DNA from: Salipiger sp. CCB-MM3
GTDB lineage: Bacteria > Pseudomonadota > Alphaproteobacteria > Rhodobacterales > Rhodobacteraceae
Direction: 5' to 3'
NCBI RefSeq assembly: GCF_001687105.1
Contig: NZ_CP014596.1
Span: 1,363,001 to 1,427,000 of the forward strand
DNA: 64,000 nucleotides
This document shows, one piece after another, positions 44,541 through 53,402 of this stretch. Position numbers and translations under genes: made by a program. The stretch's first letter is position 1. Each line of letters opens with the position of its first letter. The notes below the pieces were generated by a model, which saw only the letters and a program-made list of their open reading frames with translations, was not told where the DNA came from and did no database searches.

Positions 44541-46322
44541 ATGACCCGCGAAAGCCCCTCCCCGCGCGCCCTCCGGGCGCGCGCCGCCGCTTTGGTTCCC
44601 GACTGGTTCGGGCTGACCACCAAGGCCACGCTGCGCGCCGACCTGATGGCCGGCCTCACCGGCGCGACGCTGGTGCTGCCGCAGGGCGTCGCCTTTGCCG
44701 CCATCGCCGGGCTGCCGGCGGAATACGGGTTCTACACCGCGATGGTTTCGACCCTCGTGGCGGCGCTGCTCGGCTCCAGCTGGCACGCGGTGTCGGGGCC
44801 AACCACGGCGCTGTCGATCATGCTCTTCGCGACGCTCTCGGACAGTTACCTGCCGGGCTCGCCCGAGTATGTCACCGCCGCGATCACCCTGTGTCTGATG
44901 GTGGGGCTGATCCAGCTAGCCTTTGCCGTGGCGCGGCTCGGGGCGCTGGTGGATTTCGTGTCGCATTCGGTGATGACCGGCTTTGTCACCGGGGCCGCGA
45001 TCCTCATCGCGCTGAGCCAGCTGCGCCATGTGCTGGGTGTGCCGCTGCCCTCGACCAGCGACCTCGGCGCCTTCGTCAGCGCCATCCCCGAGGCCGCCCT
45101 CGCCACCGATTGGCACGCGCTCATCGTGGCGCTCTCAGCCTTTGTCGTCGGACTGGCGATCAAAATCTGGCGTCCGCTCTGGCCCAACTATCTGGCCGCG
45201 CTCATCGTTGCCACGGGCCTCAGCCTCGCGCTTGGCGGCGCCGAGGCGGGCATCGCCACCATCGGCCCGCTGGGAGAAATCCTGCCGAGCATGGACGTTC
45301 CCGACCTCTCGCTCGGCGATCTGCGCGAGTTCGGCGGCGGGGCCATGGCCATCGCCATTGTCGGCCTGCTCGAAGCGCTGTCGGTGTCGCGGGCGCTGGC
45401 GCTGCGCTCGGGGCAGATGATCGACGGCAACCGCGAGTTCCTCGCGCAGGGCCTGTCCAACGTCATCGGCAGCCTGTTCCGCTGCTACCCCAGTTCGGCC
45501 TCCTTCACCCGCTCGGGCATCAACTACGACGCTGGGGCGCGCACGCCGCTGTCGGCGATCTTCTCTTCGGTCTTCCTGTTCGGCATTCTGCTGCTGGTCG
45601 CCCCGGCCTTTGCCGTGGTGCCGATCCCCGGCATCGCCGGGGTGATCATGCTGGTGGCATGGCGATTGATCGACTTTCGCGAGATTCGGCACCTCGTCAC
45701 CTCCTCCTCGACCGAGACGATCATCGCCGGGGTCACCTTCGCAACGGTGCTGCTGGTCAACCTTGAGACGGCGATCTACGTGGGCGTCCTGCTGTCGCTG
45801 GGGTTCTTCCTGCGCGGTGCCGCGCGCCCCTTCCTCGGACAGGGTGCGCCCGATCCCTCGACGCCCGGTAGAGTGTTCAAACACGCCGCGCCGAATGGGC
45901 TCGAGGAATGCCCGCAACTCATGGTCTGCCGCCTAGACGGGCCGCTGTTCTTCGGCTCAGTGGAATATCTGCGGCGCGAGTTCCGGCGGCTCGAACGCGA
46001 GCGCCCGCTGCAGCGCACCATGCTGTTCATCGTCAAGGGCGGCGGCGACGTCGATCTCGCCGGAGCCGACCTCATCCTTGATGAAGCGCGGCGGCGCGAG
46101 CGCATGGGCGGCGCGCTGCACCTGCAGGTCAAAACGCCGCGCACCCTGACGAAACTGGCGCGCTTCAAAGTGGTTCGCGAGCTTGGCAGAGAGCGGCTGC
46201 ACCTGTCAAAAGGCGACGCCATCGCGCTGATCGTGCCCAAACTTGACGGCGACATCTGCGCCACCTGCACCAAACGCATCTTCCACGAATGCGCGCGCCA
46301 GCCCGGACCGCCCGCCAAATAA
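44541..46322 (+). CDS. SulP-family anion transporter with STAS domain
   Basis: The protein has 593 residues. The SulP core begins LRADLMAGLTGATLVLPQGV and includes GVHAVSGPTTA-like and SSASFTRSGINYDAGARTPL segments. A cytoplasmic STAS domain covers about residues 450-560 (VCRLDGPLFFGSVEYLRREF). A short tail with three Cys (DICATCTKRIFHEC) follows, which is unusual and might bind metal. It lies 16 bases after the sulfatase stop. It could export the sulfate released there or exchange it for another anion; the direction is not determined. Confidence 0.92.
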   Translation: MTRESPSPRALRARAAALVPDWFGLTTKATLRADLMAGLTGATLVLPQGVAFAAIAGLPAEYGFYTAMVSTLVAALLGSSWHAVSGPTTALSIMLFATLSDSYLPGSPEYVTAAITLCLMVGLIQLAFAVARLGALVDFVSHSVMTGFVTGAAILIALSQLRHVLGVPLPSTSDLGAFVSAIPEAALATDWHALIVALSAFVVGLAIKIWRPLWPNYLAALIVATGLSLALGGAEAGIATIGPLGEILPSMDVPDLSLGDLREFGGGAMAIAIVGLLEALSVSRALALRSGQMIDGNREFLAQGLSNVIGSLFRCYPSSASFTRSGINYDAGARTPLSAIFSSVFLFGILLLVAPAFAVVPIPGIAGVIMLVAWRLIDFREIRHLVTSSSTETIIAGVTFATVLLVNLETAIYVGVLLSLGFFLRGAARPFLGQGAPDPSTPGRVFKHAAPNGLEECPQLMVCRLDGPLFFGSVEYLRREFRRLERERPLQRTMLFIVKGGGDVDLAGADLILDEARRRERMGGALHLQVKTPRTLTKLARFKVVRELGRERLHLSKGDAIALIVPKLDGDICATCTKRIFHECARQPGPPAK

Positions 46323-46416
46323 CGGCGGCGTGAGTACAGCTTGCGGGGATGCGCTTGCCCGCACTGCGCGAGCCGCTATGCTCTGACCTCTGGTTCCAAA
46401 GCAACGGGAGAGAGCC

Positions 46417-46746
46417 ATGACCCCGCTCAAGACCGCCGCCGCGCTTCTGGCGCTTGCGGCCCCGACAGCGCTTTATGCGGCGCATGGGCCGGATGTGTTT
46501 CAGGAACCGGGAGCCGCGGCCCCGGCGGCGCAAGACGCTGCAGAGCCCTCTGGCCCACTGCTTGCAATGAGCATCGGCAAGCCCGTCACCCTGACCCAAG
46601 GCGAGCAGCAGACGCTGCGCACGCTGGTGCCCGGCCTCGATCCCGCATTGGTGCCGCCAGCCAAAGTGGGCAAGCTGCGCGCCATCCTTTACGGCCAAGG
46701 CAATGACGCCGAAAAGCGCGGCCGCATCGAGCGCCTGCTCAACTGA
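46417..46746 (+). CDS. Small secreted protein of unknown function
   Basis: The protein has 109 residues with a likely signal peptide (MTPLKTAAALLALAAPTALY, cleavage near YAA). A Pro/Ala-rich linker follows, then a compact domain (IGKPVTLTQGEQQTLRTLVP to the end) rich in Leu and Arg. AGAGAG precedes the ATG. I do not recognise a family. It probably sits in the periplasm. The broken nagA starts at its stop codon. Confidence 0.65.
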   Translation: MTPLKTAAALLALAAPTALYAAHGPDVFQEPGAAAPAAQDAAEPSGPLLAMSIGKPVTLTQGEQQTLRTLVPGLDPALVPPAKVGKLRAILYGQGNDAEKRGRIERLLN

Positions 46747-47594
46747 GCCGCCCACCTGCGCCGCTGCTGGCCGACCTGCAAGTGAACGGCGGCGGCACGA
46801 TGGTCAACGGCGATCCCAGCCCCGAGGGGCTGGCGCGCATCGCACAGGCGCACCGACGCCTTGGCACCGGAGACATCTTGCCCACGGTGATCACCGACCG
46901 GCCCGAGGCGATCGAAGCCGTCGCCGAGGCCGCGCTGGCCTGCTATGGCGCAACTGGCATTCTTGGCCTGCATATCGAAGGGCCGCATTTCTCGCCCGCG
47001 CGGCGCGGCACCCATGCCGCGCAATATCTGCGCCCGCTCGATCGCCGGACGCTGACGCTGGTCGAACGGCTTGCACGCTGCCGAGATGCCGGTGATGATC
47101 ACCCTTGCCCCCGAACGCGCCGACCCGGCGCTTCTGGATGCGCTGATCGCCAGCGGTGCCGTGGTCAGCGCCGGGCACAGCAGCGCCAGTGCCACCGAGG
47201 CGCGGGCCGCCTTCGCGCGTGGGGTGTCCTGCGTGACCCATCTTTACGACGCGATGGACCAGATGAGTTCGCGCGCGCCGGGGGCGCCGCTTTGCGGTGA
47301 GCGACGCCATGGCCACGGTTGGCGGGCCCGATCATTTCAGCCTCTATGGGCAGGACATCCGCGTGCAGGAAGGCCGTCTGGTCAATACCGAGGGCGCGCT
47401 GGCCGGGGCGCATGTGGATCAAGCGCGGCAATCTGGCCAATGTGGTGCAGCGCGTGGCTCTGCCGCTTGAGGCTGCGCTGCCGATGCTCACCGATATTCC
47501 GCGCGCGGTGAGGGGCCTCGCCCCCCGCGAGAACTGCGTCGGTACGCCGGTGGCGGAACTGCTGCTGGATGCGGCGCTCGGCCCGGTCGCATAA
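46743..47594 (+). pseudogene. nagA: Degenerate N-acetylglucosamine-6-phosphate deacetylase gene
   Basis: Pieces of NagA occur in successive frames: DLQVNGGGTMVNGDPSPEGL, then ILGLHIEGPHFSPARRGTHA in the first frame. MITLAPERADP and VVSAGHSSASA follow in a second frame, with CVTHLYDAMDQMSSRAPGA. SDAMATVGGPDHFSLYGQD and GTPVAELLLDAALGPVA lie in further frames. The first 50 or so residues and an internal stretch of about 50 are missing, and at least three frameshifts are needed. The metal and catalytic motifs are scattered, so no active deacetylase can be made. Amino sugar use must rely on another copy. Confidence 0.88.
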
Positions 47595-47616
47595 CCGGGC
47601 CGAACAGCCCCGCCGG

Positions 47617-50600
47617 TCAGGCGAGGAAGACCGTGTCGACGAAGTGGAGCTGGTCGAGCGACGTCACCCCGTGCAGTAGGATGTAATCGCCATCTTCGGG
47701 ATCCAGCGTCAGGCGCAGGTTGTTGCCCGTGGCGCGCACTTGCGAGATCAACTCTCCGCTTAGGTCGAGACGATCCTCGCCGGGCGTGTAATCGAGGATG
47801 TTGAGCGCGTCTCGCGCGCCTTCGATGTCCGTGAAGACAAAGATGTCGTCCCCGGCAAAGCTCTCCATCACATCCAAGCGGCCGCCCTGCCCGTCGAGGA
47901 TCTCGTCGGCGTCGCTGCCGCGCAACGGCCCCGATCCGGCATCGCCCAGTACGATCTCGCGGCTCTGCAGATCCATCCCCACAAGCACCGGATCATGGTC
48001 CGAAGAACGGTAGGGATCGGCATCGTAAAGCTCGTCGATCTGCGCATCAGATTTGTAATTGGTGTTGTAGTCGAGAACTGAAGCCTCGCCCGCGTTGATG
48101 TTCCAGACGTCGGCCCCAGTGACCTGCTCAAAGAGCGACGAACTCGCCAGTGCGTAGTCAAGCGTGCCGAAGCCCTGTACCTGCGGCGCCGCATCGCCCA
48201 GCGGGAAGCCGTAAGAATAGCCCCCGCCAAAGGCACCGACGCTGTCGACATAACCTTCACTGATCAGGAACTGCACCGGGTCTTCCATGGCGTAGGAATT
48301 GAGATCGCCGGTGATCAGGATATCGGGATCGTCAGAGCCGGTTGGGTTGCTGTCGAGCCACGCATCCAGCGCCATAGCGGCCTGCAGCCGCGCCTCGTTG
48401 TTGTTGCCTGCGCCGTCGCCAGCATCCTCGTTGTCACCGAACGGGCTGACCGATCCCTTGGACTTGAAGTGGTTCACCGCCACGGTGAACGCTTCGCCGG
48501 TCGAGGCCTGCTCGAAGGTGGCGGCCAGCGGCACGCGGCTGGTGCCATCGCCCTCGAACACCGGGTTTCCGAAGTCGAGCCCGAGGCCCGCTAGATCACC
48601 CTCGGTCAGGGTCGCAACGTTGGTGTCCTCGGCCAGCGTCACGGTCTGCGAGTTGTAGATCATCCCCACCGAAATCGCGTCGCTCCCCACATAGGGCGTT
48701 CCCGGATCGAGCCAGACATAGCTCGAACCCGTGGCGGCGTTGAGCGCATTGACGAGGCTCTCGATGGCAAATTCGCCATCGCCGTTCTGATCGCCGAACT
48801 CGTTCTCCACCTCCAGCAGACTGAACACATCGGCACCGATCTCAGCCATCGCCGCGATCAACTTGTCGGTCTGCCGCTCGAACTCCAGAAGGTTGTCGGC
48901 ACCGCGCGGCTCCATGCCGTCGGGACCGGAGGTCAGGCCTTCGTCGCCCAGCGAGGTGAAATAGTTCAGCACGTTGAAGGTCGAGACTTTCAGCGTTCCG
49001 CTCACCTCCGGCGCGTCTTCCTCGCGCGGGGCGCTGTCGACGAACTCCGGCGCTTCCGTCGCTTGAATGCGGTACTGGTCGAACCCGAAATCGAGAACGC
49101 CGGTGAGCCCGCTCACCGTATCGCCAGAGCCAAGCGCGTCACCCGCATCGAAGCTGCCCGCCACATCGCCGCTTTCGCCCGCGATCTCGAAGGGGATGGT
49201 CTCGGGGTTCTGCGCCGTACTGCCGTCGTCGAGCACAATGGCATTGCGTGCGGCCTCCTCGAGATAGGCGTGATACCCCTCGGCGTCGGGCGCATTGACC
49301 TGCGTGTAGGTGGGCAGCATGCCCTGCGCATTGAGGTCGATCTCGCCATAACGCCCAAGGCTATAGACATCACCCACCGTCATCTCCTGCGGCAGGGTAA
49401 CCAGCATGCCTTCATACATCTCGAGATCCGCCGTCAGAACGCCTTCGTTCTCGATAAGGCTCGCCACGGGGAAGGTGATCTCGGCCGCCGTGGGCAGCGT
49501 ATTGCCCGAAGAGACAATCTCGACGCTCACATCGGTCAGTTCGGTCTTGCCGTTGTACTCCTCAACGGTCCCGGTGACCCGCACCAGATCACCGGCGCTG
49601 ACGTCCACCTGAGGCGCATTGCCGTCATAGACAAAGATACCCTCGGAGGTCAGCGCATCGCCATCGGCATCAGCGTCCTCTTCTTGCATGAAGAAGCCGC
49701 CAAGCCGCGTTGCGCCATCGGTGTTCTGGAAGTCGCTAACAACCACCGCCTCGACCAGCACGCGCTGGCCTTCGAGCGGGCTTGCCGTGCCGTTGCCCTG
49801 GACCTCGCTGATCAGCACCTCTTCTGGCGGCGCTTCGGGCGCCTCCAAGCTCAGCCCGTCGCCGACGCGGACGTTGTCGAGCACCAGCGGCTCGAAACTG
49901 TCGGTGGAGGTCAGTTCGAACTCCAGCGTCACACTCTCGCCGGTCGGCAGGGCGAAGGCGAAATCTCTAAGTTCGGTGGTCAGCACCGCACCATCCCCGA
50001 TGCCGTCGAGGTCGGTATCGAGGCGCAGGTCGCCGCCGTCTTCGGGCGGCGCGAAGGCACCGATCAGGACCCGCTCACCCCCATCCACGCTGGCGAAGAT
50101 CTGGATGCCATCTCCGGCCTCGTAGTTGCTAAAGCTCGGCTCACTATCGAGGGCGCCGAAAGAAGCGATGAGCACCGGTTCGGCCTGACCCGCGATCGAG
50201 ATATCAGCGATGGTCACCACACCCGTCGCATCGCCGCCGTCACCGTCGACGTCCTGCGCCTGAATGGCATAGGCCCCATCAAAGCCTTCGGTGAAATCGT
50301 CGCGCGCGCCATTGCTGCTGTCGGGCGCAGGGAAACGGCCGAAATAGTCGAAAGACCCGTCGTCAAAGGCACCGGTGAGCGTGTAGCCCGCGCCGGGGGC
50401 CTCCTCGAAGCTCTCCACAAAGGCGCCGAAAGGCGTGCCGTCCGACTCGGTGCCGGGTGAGAAGAGCGCGCCCGAAGCCTCAGAATGCGCGATGAAATCT
50501 CCGGTCAGTTCGGGACTGCGGGTCAGCGACTGGTTGTCAGAGCCTTCGCTTCCATAGCTCAGTTCGGCCAGCACGGTCGTGCCATCTGCCGATGTCAGCG

Positions 50601-51525
50601 TGATCGTGTCACCGCCATTGTTGAGTCCAAGTGCCCCCGACGAGGCGGTGGTCACCTGCGCGCCTCCGAAAGCTCCGCTCGGGGTGCCGCCGCCAAAGAC
50701 GACGATCGCCGCGCCCGCCGCCAGCGTGGTGCCCGCCGCAAACACATGCCGCACGCCGACCGCATCCGACAGGGTCACACCCGAGAGGTCAAAGCTTTCG
50801 GATCCCGCGTTGACGATTTCCACGAACTCGTCCTGCGTGGCATCGCGGGTGCCGTCGCCATTGGCGTCCCCGCTCAGATCGCTGGCCGGGTCGGCCAGAA
50901 ATTCGTTGATCACCAACGCCGCGTTAAAGCTGGCCGCAGTCGGCGTGTTGTCGGTGCCGAGATTGAAATCCGCGAGCGCCCAATCCGCGGCCGCATCTGT
51001 ATCGACCCCATCCGTGACCCGACGCACGCCCGCCGGAAAGAAGCTGCCATCGGGGCCGATCACCGGACCTTCGCCAAAGAATTGATCATTCGCGCCACCG
51101 TCGCTCAGCCCGACGCTGTCGATCACCGTCTCCGTGCCGGTCAGCGCTGTGCTCGAGAGGCTCGCCGTCTCGACAATCATCACCGTCAGCGAGCTGTTCT
51201 CGAGCGAATTGTCCGCCAATGCAAAATCGGGCGAGACGCCATATACACTTTCCAGCCCCGCCGAGTTGCCGATAAGGAAAAACCCGTTGTCGCCGACGCG
51301 ATCATCGGCGCCGAAGTCGATGCGCAGGTCGATGCTGCCCGCGCCGCCTTCATCGCCTTCGACGACGATCAGGCTGTAGCCCTCAAGCAAGAGACCGGGC
51401 GTCCCCCAAAGCTCAACAAATTCACTCGTGTCGGTGCCTGCATGGCTCGCCAGCACCTCGTTAATCACCAGCAGTTCGGACATGAGCGTTTCCGAGCTGT
51501 CTGCCGTGGTTCCGATCGTCATCAT
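47617..51525 (-). CDS. Large extracellular nuclease (ExeM/NucH type) with lamin-tail domains
   Basis: The protein has about 1302 residues and is very acidic. Two lamin-tail domains occupy about 14-150 (LLVINEVLASHAGTDTSEFV) and 205-330 (LVINEFLADPASD). An OB-fold-like region (EVLISEVQGNGTASPLEGQR) follows near 590-850. The endonuclease/exonuclease/phosphatase domain lies at about 845-1190, with STFNVLNYF, LEVENEFGD, GDLNSYAMEDP and SSDHDPVLVGMDL. The end carries an RTX-like GSDADEILDG segment and a tail that fits type I secretion; there is no N-terminal signal peptide. It probably degrades extracellular DNA for phosphate or in biofilms. The ATG at 51525 is chosen; Met15 is an alternative. Confidence 0.88.
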   Translation of the reverse strand: MMTIGTTADSSETLMSELLVINEVLASHAGTDTSEFVELWGTPGLLLEGYSLIVVEGDEGGAGSIDLRIDFGADDRVGDNGFFLIGNSAGLESVYGVSPDFALADNSLENSSLTVMIVETASLSSTALTGTETVIDSVGLSDGGANDQFFGEGPVIGPDGSFFPAGVRRVTDGVDTDAAADWALADFNLGTDNTPTAASFNAALVINEFLADPASDLSGDANGDGTRDATQDEFVEIVNAGSESFDLSGVTLSDAVGVRHVFAAGTTLAAGAAIVVFGGGTPSGAFGGAQVTTASSGALGLNNGGDTITLTSADGTTVLAELSYGSEGSDNQSLTRSPELTGDFIAHSEASGALFSPGTESDGTPFGAFVESFEEAPGAGYTLTGAFDDGSFDYFGRFPAPDSSNGARDDFTEGFDGAYAIQAQDVDGDGGDATGVVTIADISIAGQAEPVLIASFGALDSEPSFSNYEAGDGIQIFASVDGGERVLIGAFAPPEDGGDLRLDTDLDGIGDGAVLTTELRDFAFALPTGESVTLEFELTSTDSFEPLVLDNVRVGDGLSLEAPEAPPEEVLISEVQGNGTASPLEGQRVLVEAVVVSDFQNTDGATRLGGFFMQEEDADADGDALTSEGIFVYDGNAPQVDVSAGDLVRVTGTVEEYNGKTELTDVSVEIVSSGNTLPTAAEITFPVASLIENEGVLTADLEMYEGMLVTLPQEMTVGDVYSLGRYGEIDLNAQGMLPTYTQVNAPDAEGYHAYLEEAARNAIVLDDGSTAQNPETIPFEIAGESGDVAGSFDAGDALGSGDTVSGLTGVLDFGFDQYRIQATEAPEFVDSAPREEDAPEVSGTLKVSTFNVLNYFTSLGDEGLTSGPDGMEPRGADNLLEFERQTDKLIAAMAEIGADVFSLLEVENEFGDQNGDGEFAIESLVNALNAATGSSYVWLDPGTPYVGSDAISVGMIYNSQTVTLAEDTNVATLTEGDLAGLGLDFGNPVFEGDGTSRVPLAATFEQASTGEAFTVAVNHFKSKGSVSPFGDNEDAGDGAGNNNEARLQAAMALDAWLDSNPTGSDDPDILITGDLNSYAMEDPVQFLISEGYVDSVGAFGGGYSYGFPLGDAAPQVQGFGTLDYALASSSLFEQVTGADVWNINAGEASVLDYNTNYKSDAQIDELYDADPYRSSDHDPVLVGMDLQSREIVLGDAGSGPLRGSDADEILDGQGGRLDVMESFAGDDIFVFTDIEGARDALNILDYTPGEDRLDLSGELISQVRATGNNLRLTLDPEDGDYILLHGVTSLDQLHFVDTVFLA

Positions 51526-51540
51526 TGCCGCCTTTGTTCG

Positions 51541-51574
51541 CTGAAAGATCGAACCGGACTGTCCGATCTTTCAG
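51541..51574. promoter_or_regulatory. Inverted repeat upstream of the extracellular nuclease gene
   Basis: CTGAAAGATCG (51541-51551) and its exact complement (51564-51574) flank a 12-base loop, 16 bases upstream of the nuclease ATG. No T-run follows on the minus strand, so a protein-binding site or a 5' UTR stem is likelier than a terminator of the iol operon. Confidence 0.5.
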
Positions 51575-51640
51575 TAACACTTTGTTAACCTTTTCCATGG
51601 GTCAACGACTTCAGCCGCGGCGAGCGGAAAGCCGCGAGGC

Positions 51641-52429
51641 TCAGCAAAGAGCGCTGTCGATATAGGCAAAGGAGGCGGCGACTTCCTGCTGCAGCGCGCC
51701 ACTCTCCTGCACCGATGCATCGGTGCATTCGAACGAAAAGGCGCCCTCGTAGCCCGCCGCACGCAGCGCCGCTATCTGCTCGAGAGTGCCGCAGCGATCC
51801 TGCGCATCCACCAGCACGCGGTGTGGGTCCTGCGACGCGTCAAGCGGCACATCTGGCGCGGAAATGCCGGAGATATGCACCATCCGCGTCCAAGGCGCAA
51901 AGACCTGCAGCTCACCGGCGATCTGATGCTGGAACGTGTCATGCACGATGCCGAAACAGCTACTGCCGCCCACCGCCTCGATCGCCTCCACCGCCTCGGC
52001 TTTGCGCCGCAGGCTCGACGAGGCAAAGCCGATTGGCTCGACCAGCGCCACCAGCCGCCGCCCTGCGAGCATCTCACGCACCTCGCGCAGCGCCTCACGC
52101 AGCGGCACAACGGGCCGGTCATCGACCGAGGGGATCAGGCTGATCGTCTCCGCACCCGCCGCCTCGGCGACCTCGATCAGCGCGGCGACCTGCGCCGCCC
52201 GCTCGCGGTCCCAGACGTTGATGCCATAGACCTCGCTCAGCCCCAGCAGCCGCAGTCCCCGGCCGCGCGCCATGCGCGCCGCCTCGCGCGGGTCCAGCCC
52301 GTCGAAGAAGGGCCGCCCGAGATCGTCGCGCGGCTCGACCCCGACACAGCCGAGGCGCTGCGCGAGATCGAGAAAGCCTTCCCAGGAAAGATGCCGCGCC
52401 GTCTTTTGGTTCAGCGCGCGGGGGATCAT
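51641..52429 (-). CDS. TIM-barrel isomerase/epimerase of the inositol cluster (IolI-like)
   Basis: This 262-residue AP endonuclease 2-type TIM barrel has metal-ligand segments SLIPSVDD, LVALVEPIGF (Glu), FGIVHDTFQH and FSFECTD. It resembles 2-keto-myo-inositol isomerase-type proteins and may interconvert inososes in the cytoplasm. The start overlaps the stop of iolB by 4 bases, so it belongs to the iol operon as its last gene. The exact reaction is uncertain because several homologues lie in the same cluster. Confidence 0.78.
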   Translation of the reverse strand: MIPRALNQKTARHLSWEGFLDLAQRLGCVGVEPRDDLGRPFFDGLDPREAARMARGRGLRLLGLSEVYGINVWDRERAAQVAALIEVAEAAGAETISLIPSVDDRPVVPLREALREVREMLAGRRLVALVEPIGFASSSLRRKAEAVEAIEAVGGSSCFGIVHDTFQHQIAGELQVFAPWTRMVHISGISAPDVPLDASQDPHRVLVDAQDRCGTLEQIAALRAAGYEGAFSFECTDASVQESGALQQEVAASFAYIDSALC

Positions 52430-53235
52430 GTGGCGTCGCGCTCCATGATCCACTCCACCGGCGGCGCCGGAACAAAGCGCCACTTGCGCAGCGGCCCGGC
52501 CATCACGTTGAGATAATACATCTCAAAGCCGTAGGGCGCGCCGCACGGGTGGTGGCCACGCGGCACACAGACCACGTCGTGATCATGCACTGCCATGGTC
52601 TCGTCGAGCAGCCGGTCGTCGGTATAGACCCGCTGCACGCCAAAGCCATCCGCCGGGTTGAGCCGGTGGTAGTAGGTCTCTTCGAGATAGGTGATGCGCG
52701 GGAAATCATCCTCGTCGTGGCGGTGGCTGGGATAGGACGACCAATTGCCCGCCGGGGTAAAGACCTCGGTGACCAGCAGGCTGTCGCAATAATCCTCGTT
52801 CTCCATGGCGATATTGTTGATATGACGGGTGTTCGCGCCCTTGCCGCGCTGCGTCAGGGTGATCCCCTCGGGCCCGATCCGTCGCGCCTCATGACCGCCC
52901 ACGCCGGGCGCCGAGCACACCGCGATGGTGCACTCGCTCATCGCCTCGGCCCGCCAATCGCAGCCATTCGGCAGATAGAGGCAATGCGGCGGGGTCTTTT
53001 CAAAGACGTTCATCCGCTCGCCCAACTCGCCCCAGTCCTGCCCGGCGCCGGTGATCTTCGCCTTGCCCTCGACCATCACGAGGATCACCTCGCGCTCGCC
53101 GGTCGCCTCGGCCGCGCTCTCGCCCGGCCGCAGCCGATAGAGCGAAAACCCGACGTAGCGCCAACCGGCGCTCTGCGGCGTGATCTCATGCACCTTGCCG
53201 TGCGCGCCGAAGGGGCGGTGAAGAAGATGGCTCAT
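52426..53235 (-). CDS. iolB: 5-deoxy-glucuronate isomerase
   Basis: The protein has 269 residues with a double-cupin fold. Metal-ligand patterns are SYPSHRHDEDDFPRITYLEE and VVCVPRGHHPCGAPYGFEMY, with YLPNGCDW in the first cupin. IolB turns 5-deoxy-D-glucuronic acid into 2-deoxy-5-keto-gluconate, the step after ring opening by IolD and before the IolC kinase. AGGAGG precedes the ATG by about 6 bases. It is followed at once by the IolI-like gene. Confidence 0.95.
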   Translation of the reverse strand: MSHLLHRPFGAHGKVHEITPQSAGWRYVGFSLYRLRPGESAAEATGEREVILVMVEGKAKITGAGQDWGELGERMNVFEKTPPHCLYLPNGCDWRAEAMSECTIAVCSAPGVGGHEARRIGPEGITLTQRGKGANTRHINNIAMENEDYCDSLLVTEVFTPAGNWSSYPSHRHDEDDFPRITYLEETYYHRLNPADGFGVQRVYTDDRLLDETMAVHDHDVVCVPRGHHPCGAPYGFEMYYLNVMAGPLRKWRFVPAPPVEWIMERDAT

Positions 53236-53275
53236 CGGTCCTCCTGTCCGGGCGGCGCAATTTATGGCCCCACCC

Positions 53276-53352
53276 TTTCATCTTTCCAAAAATACGCGGC
53301 GCCCAACGCTCTGCACTCTGCGCGCCGATCCTTCATTGTTCCAAAAATACGC
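53276..53352 (+). repeat. Short intergenic repeats, copies 3 and 4 (tandem)
   Basis: TTTCATCTTTCCAAAAATACGC (53276-53297) and TTCATTGTTCCAAAAATACGCC (53332-53353) lie about 35 bases apart in the iolD-iolB gap, followed by GGGGGTGCGGGGGCTGCCCCC. They share their core with copies at 466 and 24296. Confidence 0.6.
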
Positions 53353-53402
53353 CGGGGGTGCGGGGGCTGCCCCCCGCTCTCCCCCGCTCTCCGCAAGCGC
53401 GC

